Shown one piece after another: positions 14,126 through 25,611 of a stretch of 64,000 bases of DNA. The translations under genes and the position numbers were made by a program. Positions within the stretch are counted from its first letter, which is position 1. Each line of letters starts with the position of its first letter. Location of the stretch: NCBI RefSeq assembly GCF_020382885.2, contig NC_058502.1, positions 14,721,950 to 14,785,949 on the forward strand, written 5' to 3'. The DNA comes from Scatophagus argus (taxonomy: Eukaryota; Chordata; Actinopteri; Scatophagidae). The notes under the pieces were generated by a model that had not been told where the DNA came from, did not search any database, and was given only the letters and a program-made list of their open reading frames with translations.

Positions 14126-16985
14126 GACTTGCATTTGGGGGGGTTGCAGAGGAGCCAGTGAGATTAGGGATTGGGTCGGGAAGGATCCAATAGCACGGGG
14201 TCTCGCAAGCCGCCCCAGTGGCACCAGGCCCTTCAGTCTTCCATATGTGGAAGAGAAGAATATTCTCCATATTTTTTGGAGACTTGATATTTTTTGTGGG
14301 TGGGGGTCCAGGAAACAGGCTTCTGAGGTGACAGTGGGGCTTGCCAGAGGACACTTGCTGTGGAATTCAGCTAATCTCAAAGAAGGTAACTCCCAGCCAG
14401 CAGAGCGGAACTGTTGATGGAGACCCACATCCGCACGGGGATGTGGAGACGGCATGAATACTGGTGGACAACAAAACCCTCAGGGCTGTGTTACATAGCA
14501 AATTTATTTTTATACATACACTTTAAGCCATATTGTGTAAAACTGGGCTTCGAGAAGAGTTGGGGTTTGAAGGCCATTATAAACATACTGTATCTACAGT
14601 ATGTTTTCCTAAAAGCACTGATGTTTGATAAGAATGAATGCATTGGCTCCATAGCTTTACTTTTTCAGCCAAAGTTATGTCCTGTATAGTACATGATTGG
14701 AGATGTTTGTATATTCAGTTCTTCCTGGGAGTGAAAGATTCTATCTTTTCTTTACTAATTCCAGCTTATGAATCTCTGTTTTACACATCTGACTGTCCCT
14801 CGTTCCCACAGATAATCAACCAGAACTAATTCTGTGTTTTAGACCTGAGCACATAATGATTAAATTGCTGTGTCGTCATGTCATCCACTGGGGTTGTCTC
14901 AGAGGTGCAGGAGGCACAGTAAAAGCGCTGTCTGAGGTCATTAGGAGCATAAAAGTCGTGATTCACATTTCAAGCTATACATGCATTCCATTTGCTATTG
15001 ATTTTAAGAGAGTTGTAGGTGATAACAGTTTATGTATCAAAAGTGATTTTTATCAGATTTAAATTTCAACCTTTATTCTCTGCAATACTTAAATTAGCAA
15101 ATGCCTTGAAAGTGCTATGTGCAGTAGAATGAATTATCTGAAGCTGCTTTTGCCAGGAACTGTTGCTCAGGAATGCACCTGACTTTTCAGACAGACCCCC
15201 AAACGTTTATAGGATCAAGTGAGGATATTTGAGTTGATACTGTTATTCTCACTGAAATACTGTAGGAGGTGATTCACTCTACGTCATGACATTAGACCTG
15301 ATCGTGATTTATTTCCCAAACCTTTCAAGACTTCACCAAAGCAGCGGATATATAATTTTATTATTATGTTATTAGGAATTGGGTTTTAGTGTGAAATATA
15401 AGACAGATTATTCTCCACAGCCAGATGAAAGTCTGCCATGGGAGTCCGCCTACAGTCATTTACAGGGGCCCATGGCATGAGTGATACCCTAAAAATAGGT
15501 GGGAATGTGCTGCACTCAATCACTACACATAAACGAGCTCTTTGGGACTCAGAGGAAGAGCTTATTTTCAGTCAACATGGAAGAATGTCAGCACTCTTTA
15601 CCCCACATGTTCCTTTTGAAACTGTGCTTGATTGTGAATGAAATTTTGCAGAACACAGTGAATTAAATTCTATGTTGAATTTCCCCAAAGAAGTAAGAGT
15701 ATCAGCAGTTTTATCCATTTGAAGAGCTCTATCTCAAAATAAATGCATTTTGAAGAATTTGTTTTTAATAATTAATCATATTCATGTTAGGATGAAACCT
15801 TGCAGTGAATGAATTTTTGGTCATTTTTCAGAAGGCAGGAGCCAGATGTGTGCAATGCCAAAGAAGAAAAGTATCTTTTAACATGTTTCACACTATGGCT
15901 CACTCAGTGATTGCTTGGCTCTCTGTTGTGTAGTTTGAATCTTTTATTGATCCCATACACTTTATTTTACCATTTAATTCCACTGGTATGACGGCATATA
16001 CTGTACACATTCACGTCTTTCCTCTGCATCTGTTAAAGCGATGATATACCTGTCTGCAGAGAAACCGACACTTGACATTTTTTTGGTAAATTTTAACTGT
16101 GATGGTTATACTTTGTGTTTATGTTTGTTGTCACCGTTAATCACAGCGTTATTTTGAGTTTTGTTCTGATTATACTACTGTCACTGAATATCATTTCCAT
16201 TATAGTGTGCTGTATGTTGGATGTTTAAATCATGTTCAAGCTGTATATTTATCTGTTGATAAATTGAGTGAAATTTCATGGCTCCTTATGCTGTTTTTGT
16301 TTTGGTTGGTTCACTTCCTTTGTGGTGGTGTGTGCTGCTCTCTGCTGGCTGCTCTGTTCTGAACGTATAGAAACAAACTCAAGAGTACTACATAAACAGC
16401 TGTATAGTCTATTCAAGTTCTTCGATGTATGTGCACTTCTGTTTGTTTAAATGTCTAGTTTATTTTGATCACACAGTTAATCACAGTCTTGATTATCAGT
16501 TTGTCCTTTATCAGGCAAAAATCAAACATTCTTCACCTCCAGCTTCTCGAAAACAATTTCACTGCTACATGCTTATAAACTGAATATCAGTCTGTTTTGT
16601 ACTGCTGGATGTATGAAGTTAGCCCTTTAAAGATGTCACACTGAGCTCTGTGGATTTGTGAAAGATATTTTTCATTTATTTCCGACAAGCTTTCTGAGGG
16701 TAGATTCAAAAGAAATGGGCCACTTTTTGACAAAATGTGCCAGGGCTCTACTATAACAAATATTCCCTCATACCAGTCACGTTTTTTGTAAAATGGTACA
16801 AACATTCTCATCATTCTCATGTAAAGTTTGGTCAGGTGACCCCAGTTGCTATGGAACACTGAAATGAAGCACAAGCTCCTCTTTGGAGAACAATGAATTA
16901 TTAATTATGCTTACTCACCGAATACAGCAGGAGCACCACAACAGGTGGAACACCTCACTTCAGTGTGACCAGGGAGAATCGCTCT
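14126..16985 (+). other. itga9 3' UTR and spacer before the catenin-like gene
   Basis: AT-rich sequence without convincing coding potential. The proximal part is presumably the itga9 3' UTR; one AATAAA lies near 15738, but I cannot say which signal is used. The 155-residue reading frame antisense to 13988-14455 overlaps the last itga9 exon and has no recognisable domain. The last part (about 16880-16985) should hold the promoter and 5' UTR of the next gene; no clear TATA box is visible. Confidence 0.4.
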
Positions 16986-19900
16986 ATGAACAGCAGTATG
17001 TCCTCTCTGCTGGATCACGGGTTGATCAGGACTGCGGCAGTGGAGCAGGTGGTTGCACCTATTGCAAGTCATTTATGCCACTTGGTCCTGCTGTGTGATA
17101 GTGCAGAAGAGCCTCAGCAGTTCAGTCAGCTGGAGGAGGCAGCTCGGGCTGTGGCTAAAGCTACTGAGAACATGGCAGCAGTGGCCTCCGGGTACGTACA
17201 ATGTTGAGTTCACTGTGGTAAAGAATAGAAATTTAATGTACAAGGCTGTGGGTACAATCTATGAAAGTGACACACATGTTAATTCTTTTAACTCACAAAA
17301 GCATGATGTGTAAAACTATCAGATAAAAGCCAGGCTCTTTACTTCCAGGCAAATAAGCGGGACAGAGGATGAAGTGTTGTATGCGGATATGTCGTCCCTG
17401 TTGGAGTCGGTCGCTATGTCTGGACAACATGTGCTGCTGGCAGCCCAGAAACTCAGCATCCAACCCAGTTTGACTGAGCACAGAGAGGAGCTCATTACTG
17501 CTGCACAAAATGTTTTCCTGGTGGTAGTCAAAGTATGATCTTTTTATTTTCTCTGCAAGTATGTTGATTGACATTCAGATCAAAGCTGACAGACTTATTG
17601 CTTGTGAATTGGGAAAAGGACACAAAGGTCCACTTTGTTACTGACACTGTCATAATATTTCACAACTCCACACTGGTATCACATCACATGGTGTGTTTTC
17701 TTCTCTTTGGTCATGGCAAATCCTCTCTAGAATTGCCCAGACTATTTCAGCACACTGGTGTATTTGAATACAGCAATTTGTGTAATTTCAACATTTTCTG
17801 CAAACAATAGCACTTACAACCAGAACAGACAGACATTGAAATGTTGTTTCCCATCATTGTCCAAGATTGGAAAGTGATTGCAAAATGTCTGTACCCATAA
17901 TTGCTATTGTCATAATATTTTGCACTCGTACTACAAAACAAGTTGCTTTTTTACAGTACCTGTGCACCACGGTTCATAACTTTTTCAGTTCAGCAGCACC
18001 TTTTTATGTTAATACAAACCTAGTTTACATTTTTCCTGCAGGTTTTATATTTAGTTACTACAGTCAACGTGTGAAATATGAGCAAGACCAAGAGTTCACA
18101 GCCATATGACCAGCTCTACGTGAGATTATACTGCACAGTGGCAGTAGTGGACTCAAGTTATCTGGGGGGCAGGGGAGAAAAAATGAAAAGGGCACCAGCT
18201 GTATGGAGGATACAATTCGTGTTTGTGCATCTAAATCAAATTTAAGCTTTCAAGATGTTTCACAGAAAATTCAGTAGATTATCAAGTAGGCTTCACCTTC
18301 TTGGGACCTCGAATGTTTGTAAAGACCAAAATGCAACTAGCGAGGCTGAAAAAACAAACAAACAAAAAAAAACAACTGTCACAAGTCACCTTATCTTTCT
18401 TTCTGTTCTCAGGTTCTGTTGGTGGATGACGATGCTACTGTAAGGAGAGTTATAGCTGCTGCTGATCATGTCTTGGAGTGCCTCTCAGAGCTTGGATCCT
18501 CCTCAGACATCAAGTCTCTGCTCAAGTCTTTCCAAGTGTTTTCTCAGGCTCTGCTTCTCCTCAACAGTCTGACAGTGGAGAGAGCAAATTCCTTGCAGGA
18601 TCCCAGACAAACGGAACAACTTCTTGATTTCTTGGATACCCTGAGGAGGTGCGTCTCCATGCTACACACGGCCATGTGCACAACCATCAAACACCCTACA
18701 AGTGAGCAAGCACAGGCAGCCAAGAGATACATTCTGGACAAGGTGCAGGGCACAGTGAGTGACATTACTACAACCCTGAAAAGTGAAAACCACAGTGGAT
18801 CACTGGGTCCCTGTGGGTATTACACAAGGAGGAGGAATAGCCTGGTACAACTGCTTGATAGTTTCTCCACCTCCTCAGTCCAAGACAGTGGGTTTGACAG
18901 TGTGATAAGAGATATTTTGTTTCACTGCATGGTTGTGGCAAACTCTTCTCGTAAAGTCTTTCAGCAAAGAGTGGTGGGTCACTGTCGTCACATCCTGCAG
19001 TTCTGGTCAGACATAAAAAGGATTATAAAGTTCTCAGACTATCCTGATGATTCTGAGCAGAGCCTTCAGAAGACTTGCACCTTGTTGGTGCAGCAAATAA
19101 AAATGCTTGACAAAGATTTGATGACTGCTGTTCTTTGTCAAGTCTTGGACACATTTCTAACAGCGTCTTCTACAGTTGAGGAACTTTTAAGTGTGACAAG
19201 ACAGATGCTGGTTTCACATTCTTCTGCGGACATGGATCTGAACTTTATTCAGCCACTGGTTGAGGATTTCATATCTTCCACCGATAGAATAATCCAAGTG
19301 GCAAATTTTATCTCAGCTGTGGCTGTTGATGCAAAGAGTTTGGAGAATGTGGAGAACTCACGAGCATGCCTTTCAAGATTCAGAGATCAGATTGCACCTC
19401 TTTCACTGGAGCTAGCAGACAATTCAGTGCAAACAGTTCAAAAGCTTCATGATATGTGTCAGAAATGGGAGGAAGAGGCTACTCAGCTTCAGGATGCTCT
19501 CTGTGATGTAACAGATGTGAGAGAGTTCACCAGTATTGCTATTAATGAGATGGTCGAAGACCGGCATGGATGCGATGAAGCATACAGAGAGCAAAGCTAT
19601 AAACTGTTTAGAGAACATACAACGAACCTTATTTGTCACATGAAGCTGGTGTTTCAGTCAGTGAGGAGACACTTGGACAGAAGTGATAATCCCATCTACA
19701 GGAATGGCCTCCTGGTCCTGCTGAAACAGGTTCAGTCATCTCAAAGCAAAGTGGGCAAGTCAGTCAGAGACATGCTTTCAGGTTCCACTCTAAATGTAGA
19801 GGTATATACTGCCTTTTCAGATAATGTTTCAATCGCTATTCAGCATTTTAAAGTGCTCAGACAGGGACTTGATGGCCAACACCATCCACATCTCCTGAGC

Positions 19901-22800
19901 CCGCTGCGAGAGGGGGCACGTCAGCCCGAAATCACACAGCCAAGGTTACCAGTCAAAGAGACGTGTGAACTGGATATTATGAGAAGAGGCTCTGGTTCTC
20001 TTGTTTTGGAGGTTTTGGAGAGGGATTCCCAAACCAAACATGAGGAGGAGCACTTAGATGAGGAAACCATAGAAGCAAAGCTGGCTCATAAATATGACAG
20101 AGATGATTTAAAGACCTCAGCTGTCTCCGTTGAGCCCAGACTGATTCACAAGCCTCTCGAATTTGACCTTTTACCCCTCCTGTATGAAGTAGTGACTGTG
20201 ACTAAAGAGAAAGATGTGACAGCACTCAACCGGGCCTGCACTGGTTTACTTGAGCTGTCAAACTGTTATGCTCAAGCTGCAAAGGAAGCCTTGGCCGTTG
20301 CTGATGCAGTCGATGGTCAGACGCTGGAAAGTTTCAGAGCGGAGCTAGTGTCACTGACTCCGTTGCTTGTCCAGACAGCTCAAGAGACAGCAATGAGCTC
20401 AGCAATGAGCACAGAGAGTATCTATAAACATTGCGCACAGTTTTCTGACCTTATTAACAATACTCGAAAGGTTTTACTGCCGGTGGCTGGAACCTGGTAT
20501 CATTCTGTCTACACTGAGCTGCAAGGAAATCTGCCAGCAATAGCAGCCAGTGTCACTCAGCAGCTAAATGAAGTGATGACTTTGTGTGCTGACACGGTCC
20601 AGCTCTTGACATCATCTGATTTAACCTCACAAAGTAACCGTCAAGAAACACTCAGTGTTTTACACAACAAGCTGAACAAAGCCCAGAACCATACAAGGTG
20701 CCTGGTAGAGTTTTCTACCTCGTTGGAAGGGCAGGTCGATCAACTAGATGGACTCTGCATCCTCTGGGGCCTCTCTATTCAGATTTTGTTAAATTCTGTT
20801 GATAAGATTTTGGGAACATCAACTGCAATGAACCATCTGGGCCCTCTGAAACAGCTGTCGGCGTTGTCTGAGAACTCACTTCGAATCCAAGAGGCAGCGA
20901 GGCTAACCAGCCTTAATTGTAAAAGTGTCTACAAATCAAAACAGTTAGCAGGATACCAGGATGAACTCAAAACACTAACTGAAGTCTATCTTAAAGCTGC
21001 CGAAGAACTTGACATAATGCCAAGTGTGATGCAACTTGCAAAGTCAGAATTCTTAAAGAGACATCTGTTGATTAAAATCACAGTGCTGTGTGGCCATTTA
21101 AGCAAAGCAAACAAGGATTATGATGCTGCATTACAAAATATTGTCAGCATTGCTTATGTTGCTGCTGGACACTTTAGGGAGAGCAACACAGAAGATGCAG
21201 AGCAGAAATTTGAAAATGCGGCACTAGCACTTTTTGAAAATGTAAAACTTACAACCAAAAGGGTTGAGGACTCCTTAAACTACATCCGTGACCCACGTGC
21301 CCGTTCTAATCTGAGATCCATCAACGACCACCTGTCTTTTCATAGCTCAGATATTATCAGCAGGGCGAGGCTCATAGTAGAGACTCACTACATTTGTGAC
21401 ACACTCAGTCTTGATGTGCAGATACAGTGTTGGTCAGCCAAAGCTCACTATGTAGTGGAGGAGATCAGGAAACAAGATGGGATTCACCTAGAGGCTAAAG
21501 AACTCATCAGGGCTGGTCTGCAGGGCAGAACGCCTGAGGATCTAAAAGATGTGTTGTCTACAATCCCACCTAAAGCCAAAGAGGTTGAGTTTCTCTCTAA
21601 CACAACAATGACATCCTGGCAGAAAGGCAATACAGAGAAAGAAAGTGTTGATGCTGCAGAACCAACCATGAAAATGGCAGCTGTGGTTGAATATGAACCT
21701 GGAAATGCAGAAAAAGATGTAGGTATCTTATGATTAACAAGATTTTACAGCTCAGTCATTCTTATATGTTGCAGTAAATGATCTCCCTATCTTCCTTCTA
21801 GGGTGATGTCTTGTTTGGTGCAAACAAAGGAGCTTTTTCTCTGACTGACACCTCACTTTTTTTAAAGCAAGAAAGTGATAGTTGGGATCCTAAGGACAAC
21901 AGAATTGTCCAGGTGACCAGGAAGATGGCTGACACAATATGTTACATGACCCAGTACTTGAAGAAGAAAGGTCCTATTCCGGTAAAGACCACCAGAGGGC
22001 ACTTTACTGCTTCCATCTTGATAATTACAAGCATCCACAATCAATCCATTTTTTTTTTCCAGAATAAAGAGGCATTTGTCACTGCAGCCAAAGATGTGGT
22101 CTCAAACTGCCAGTCAGTAACTCAGTTTATCAGAGTTATTACCAACCACTGCCTGGACAAACAATGCACAATTGAACTGTCCCTCATAGTTGAGCAGATT
22201 CTCACCATCAGCAACCAGCTCAACATCATCTCCAGGTAAGAAGACTTAAGGTGAAAACTAAGCTAGAAAAAGAATGACATGAGGGTAATAAGTTTTTTCT
22301 TTGTTTTATCTTAACTTAGTGTCAATGCTGTAACACCTGGGTGCAAATCATCTGATGAGATCCTGGTGAAGAATGCACAAAATCTACTCCAAACGGTCCT
22401 GCGTGGGGTCCGCGCTGCAGAGACAGCCTGCATGACAGTAAATATAACATCAAATATTTAATAAATTTATAATAGTATGAAGTCTTCTATGTGTGCTATA
22501 GATATGGATATGGCTCAATTTACCTGTTACGTCATATCCTGTGAGAACTGTCTCCTGAACTAAAAGTGTACAATTACTTTCTTATTTCAGGGTTTGAAAC
22601 AGCCTGAGCCAAACTCAGATGGTGCAGAGGCCACAGCCTTGTGTTTCCAGTGGAGGAGGAAGCTGGAGATCCATCGAGCCCAGCAGACCTCTAATCCAGA
22701 GACTGATGAGTTAGGTTTGAGGAAGACTTCAGCCCACCCTGTAGCACCCAGTCTTGCCCCGCCACTTAATGTAATTCCCAACCCCTCAAAACACAACTAG
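16986..22800 (+). CDS. Vinculin/alpha-catenin family protein, about 1458 aa, not assignable to a named member
   Basis: Seven coding exons join in frame: 16986-17191, 17349-17532, 18413-21718, 21802-21981, 22063-22235, 22320-22437, 22591-22800. The N-terminus (LIRTAAVEQVVAPIASHL) matches the first helix of alpha-catenins and vinculin. Residues 131-165 (LLVDDDATVRRVIAAADHVL) resemble the vinculin D1 bundle. The middle is all-helical, with an alpha-catenin M-like segment around residues 400-580. The C-terminal part (SWDPKDNRIVQVTRKM, then YLKKKGPIP, NQLNIIS and KNAQNLLQTV) is the classic vinculin/alpha-catenin tail bundle. Proteins of this family link cadherin or integrin complexes to F-actin, so a cytoplasmic adhesion role is inferred. 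Odd points: length (alpha-catenins about 900, vinculin about 1070-1130 residues), a 3306-bp phase 0-0 exon, a charged linker at residues 610-700, and no proline-rich vinculin hinge. The start is the first ATG; ATG 16998 is an alternative. It is not CTNNA1-3, CTNNAL1 or VCL as I remember them. Confidence 0.85.
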
Positions 22801-22861
22801 CATATGTGTCAAAGGGAATAAGAGAACACACATCACATTTTTGTTTTCTATTTCATATAAT

Positions 22862-22867
22862 AATAAA
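22862..22867 (+). terminator. Polyadenylation signal of the catenin-like gene
   Basis: AATAAA lies 61 bases after the stop codon of the catenin-like gene, which would give a very short 3' UTR. It is the first such hexamer downstream. Confidence 0.5.
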
Positions 22868-22984
22868 TATGGGAAACCCACTAAACTCTTGAAGGGACCT
22901 TTCACAGCGTTATCACCTCAGCAAGTTGGACAACAAGTATTTTGTACTGAAGCTGAGATTGGATGTAATTAGTAATGGAAAATG

Positions 22985-24095
22985 GGTTCAGATTCTTTGC
23001 GTAACAATGTAAAACACTCTACAAAGTCCTCCATTTAAAGTCTTACTTAAGTAAAAGTGCAAAACTAACATTGGAAAACCATACTTAATTTATCACAAGT
23101 ACTTAGTATGGCTAGTGGCTGGCATATGATATAAATTAAATGTAAGGTTTGCAATAAGGATTCATCAAGGTGTAAAACTAGTTTGAACTACTTCACAGAC
23201 AGTTCAGTCCATTGATTCTAATCCTGGGAGTTTAGCCCCTCCAATTGGGTCACAACAAAAATGCAAGTGGTCATGAGATGATTAACGGGAGACAAAAAAC
23301 AAAAGATTTTTCTCTTATCTTTGCATTCTGTGAAGCACTGAACAATTTCACATCTTTGGGTCAAATAAATGCAGTGAAGTAAAGGCAAGATATTTGCTGA
23401 AAATGTAATGGAATAGAAGTACAATGCCAACAAAAAGTATTCACATCCTTGGATGTTTTCATCATCCAAGTTGACCCAAAGGGATGTGGGAGACTTCATG
23501 GTCAACTGGAAGAAGGTTCCTTAGTCAGATGAGACCAAATGGCCCTTAAACTAGACACTGTGTTTGCCAGACATCAAAAGTTGGACATCACCACAAACAC
23601 AACATCCCCACCGTGAAGCATGGTCGTGGCAGCGTCATATTGTGGGGTCACTTCTCAACAGCAGGTCCTGGAGGGCTTGTAAAGGTAGAGGGTAAAATTA
23701 ATGCAGCAAAACATAGGGAAATCCTGGAGGACAATCTGATTCAGTCTTCAAGAGAACTACGACTTGGGAGAGGATTTATTTTCCAGCAAGATAATTTTCT
23801 GAAGCATGCATCAAAGGAAACTGAAATGGTTTAAAAACAACAAGGTGAATGTTCTAGAGTGACCGAGCTGAAGTCCAGACTTCAATCCAATAGAAGATTT
23901 GTGGCTGGATTTGAAAAGGGCTTTTAACACCACATCCCTGTGATTCCATTTATAAAAGCAACAAAAGCGGAAAACATCCAAGGCGGTAAATACTTTTTAC
24001 GGGTACTGTATAAAGTAGCATAAAATCAAGTATCTTAAACTTGTGTCTACAAGCATTATACTTAATGTACTTAGGTCCTTTCCACCACTGCATTA
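22985..24095 (-). repeat. Teleost interspersed repeat (family B), interrupted by a Tc1 relic
   Basis: The left part contains '...gtcttacttaagtaaaag...' and, at about 23365-23419, 'aaatgcagtgaagtaaagg...' and 'aatggaatagaag'. The right part (24009-24095) continues with 'taaagtagcataaaatc', '...cttaatgtacttagg...' and 'tttccaccactgc'. Read across the insertion, this is the well-known percomorph repeat whose opposite strand begins near 'ggtggaaagtaac'. The middle of the left part (about 23220-23340) also looks repeat-derived. Strand and outer limits are approximate and no superfamily is assigned. Confidence 0.6.
23422..24008 (+). mobile_element. Deleted Tc1/mariner-family DNA transposon relic
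   Basis: An element of about 587 bp flanked by TA on each side (23420-23421 and 24009-24010), the target duplication typical of Tc1/mariner. Its ends form imperfect inverted repeats of about 40 bases sharing 'aaaaagtatt' and 'ccttggatgttttc'. Inside, the stretch from 23613 retains transposase DDE-domain blocks (GSVILWGHFSTAGPG, then IFQQDN..KHASK). A full Tc1 element is about 1.3-1.6 kb, so most of the transposase, including its DNA-binding part, is missing, and stops break the rest. It is dead. Confidence 0.9.
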
Positions 24096-24173
24096 GACAC
24101 ACTGCTAAATGCACACTGAAATGAGACATCACAACTTGACATGTGACTCTGAAATGAAATACCTCATGATCTC

Positions 24174-24179
24174 TTTATT
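24174..24179 (-). terminator. Candidate polyadenylation signal of zc3h6
   Basis: TTTATT on the + strand, that is AATAAA on the - strand, lies about 1.4 kb beyond the zc3h6 stop codon. The region 24180-25611 is AT-rich, without coding potential, and fits a long 3' UTR. Other hexamers nearer the stop (for example near 24990) could be used instead. Confidence 0.35.
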
Positions 24180-25611
24180 TCAGATGTTCATAATAAAATC
24201 ACTGAAATATGACGAGCATATGTGTCGATAAAATGTCATACGGTATTATAATAACCATAACCACCATACTGACAGGAAAAAAGATAACATTATTCAAAAA
24301 AACACTCAAAAACAGACTGTACACATGATACAAAATAGGTATTTAAAATGTGACCTGTGAAAATAATTTCTAAAAAGTACACAGCCTGGCTTCAGTCAAA
24401 GAGAGCTCACCTTGACAGACACCGTACTCTCAAACAATACAAACTGCCAGCTTACATTTGCTCCAACAAAATTCAACACGAAACATAGTCATAAAAGTGA
24501 TATTTTATCATATATCTGTATCTTTCTTTTTATAATACACCCTACTTCTTTCTTGAATTCTTATTTGATGAAAACAAGTGAAAAACAGTTTACTTGCTAT
24601 TTACAAGCCTGTTAGCAGTGTTTTGAGGAAGGCAAAGATAAATCAAATGAAGTAACCAACATTAATTTACTGTCATTATGAACTGGTTAGCAAGGTAGAA
24701 AAGCCTACAACAGTAATGTTAAATCCTTACATTTTTAGACCACTTAAAATTAAGTCAAGAAATGTACAAAAAAGAAGCTGAATGGTTATAGTATTTCAAA
24801 GATTTTCTGCTCAACTAACCAGGTCACTATCTCATAGTTCACAAACATTTCTGCAAGCTAGCTTAATTGTTGAGAATTGAATTCAAAAACACAATTCTGT
24901 AAAAAAGGAAGAGCAATCAGTCATTAGTATATGGATTTTAGGAAAAGGAACTGAACAAAGTTCTGTATCTCACCATCAGCACATGTGCCTTTTATTATCT
25001 GGTAAACATGCATTTTGATTATCTGACCTCATTGTGTCAGATGTTAACAAGACACAAACTCTTGTCAGCTGTTCAAAACAAAAAAATAAAATAAAAAATC
25101 TTTTGACTCATGTGGAAAAACACATTCTCATAGAAGTAAATATTAACATAAAAATCTCATAATGTAAAAGCGTGAAATAAATAAGGAAATACAAAAATTC
25201 AGTCTTTTGCTTGATCGATTTCTTCACATTATCTCTCTGCACATAGTGAATGAACGATCTGTTCTACAAATTGTAAAATTAAGAATTTAGTACGCAACAT
25301 GTGGGTCAGTCCTTAGTGAAAACTATACAACTGACAGAATTCCTTTTTTTCCCCCAGATTGTTTAAAATGTACGTGGAAAAAAAAAAAAATCACACAATG
25401 ATAAAAGACCTTCACACACTTTCAAATCACACATTTCAGCCTTAATAGGATTATGTGAAACGGAACTACAGACCGTCATTTGTGCACATATTGAGCATCA
25501 TCTCTACACTGACAACAGTGGGGTGCACTAGATATGAAGCGATTCTATACAGGATCATGTATTTACAGAAATAAATAGGTTTGTGTAAAGCTAAACAAAG
25601 ATTAGTCATGA

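Noticed and set aside
13988-14455. 155-residue open frame on the - strand
   Set aside because: Antisense to the last itga9 exon and 3' UTR; no domain, no splice partners.
18413-18470. LLVDDDATVRRVI resembles the start of a bacterial response-regulator receiver domain
   Set aside because: Only a dozen residues match. The surrounding sequence is all-helical and fits the vinculin D1 region; no later receiver motifs follow.
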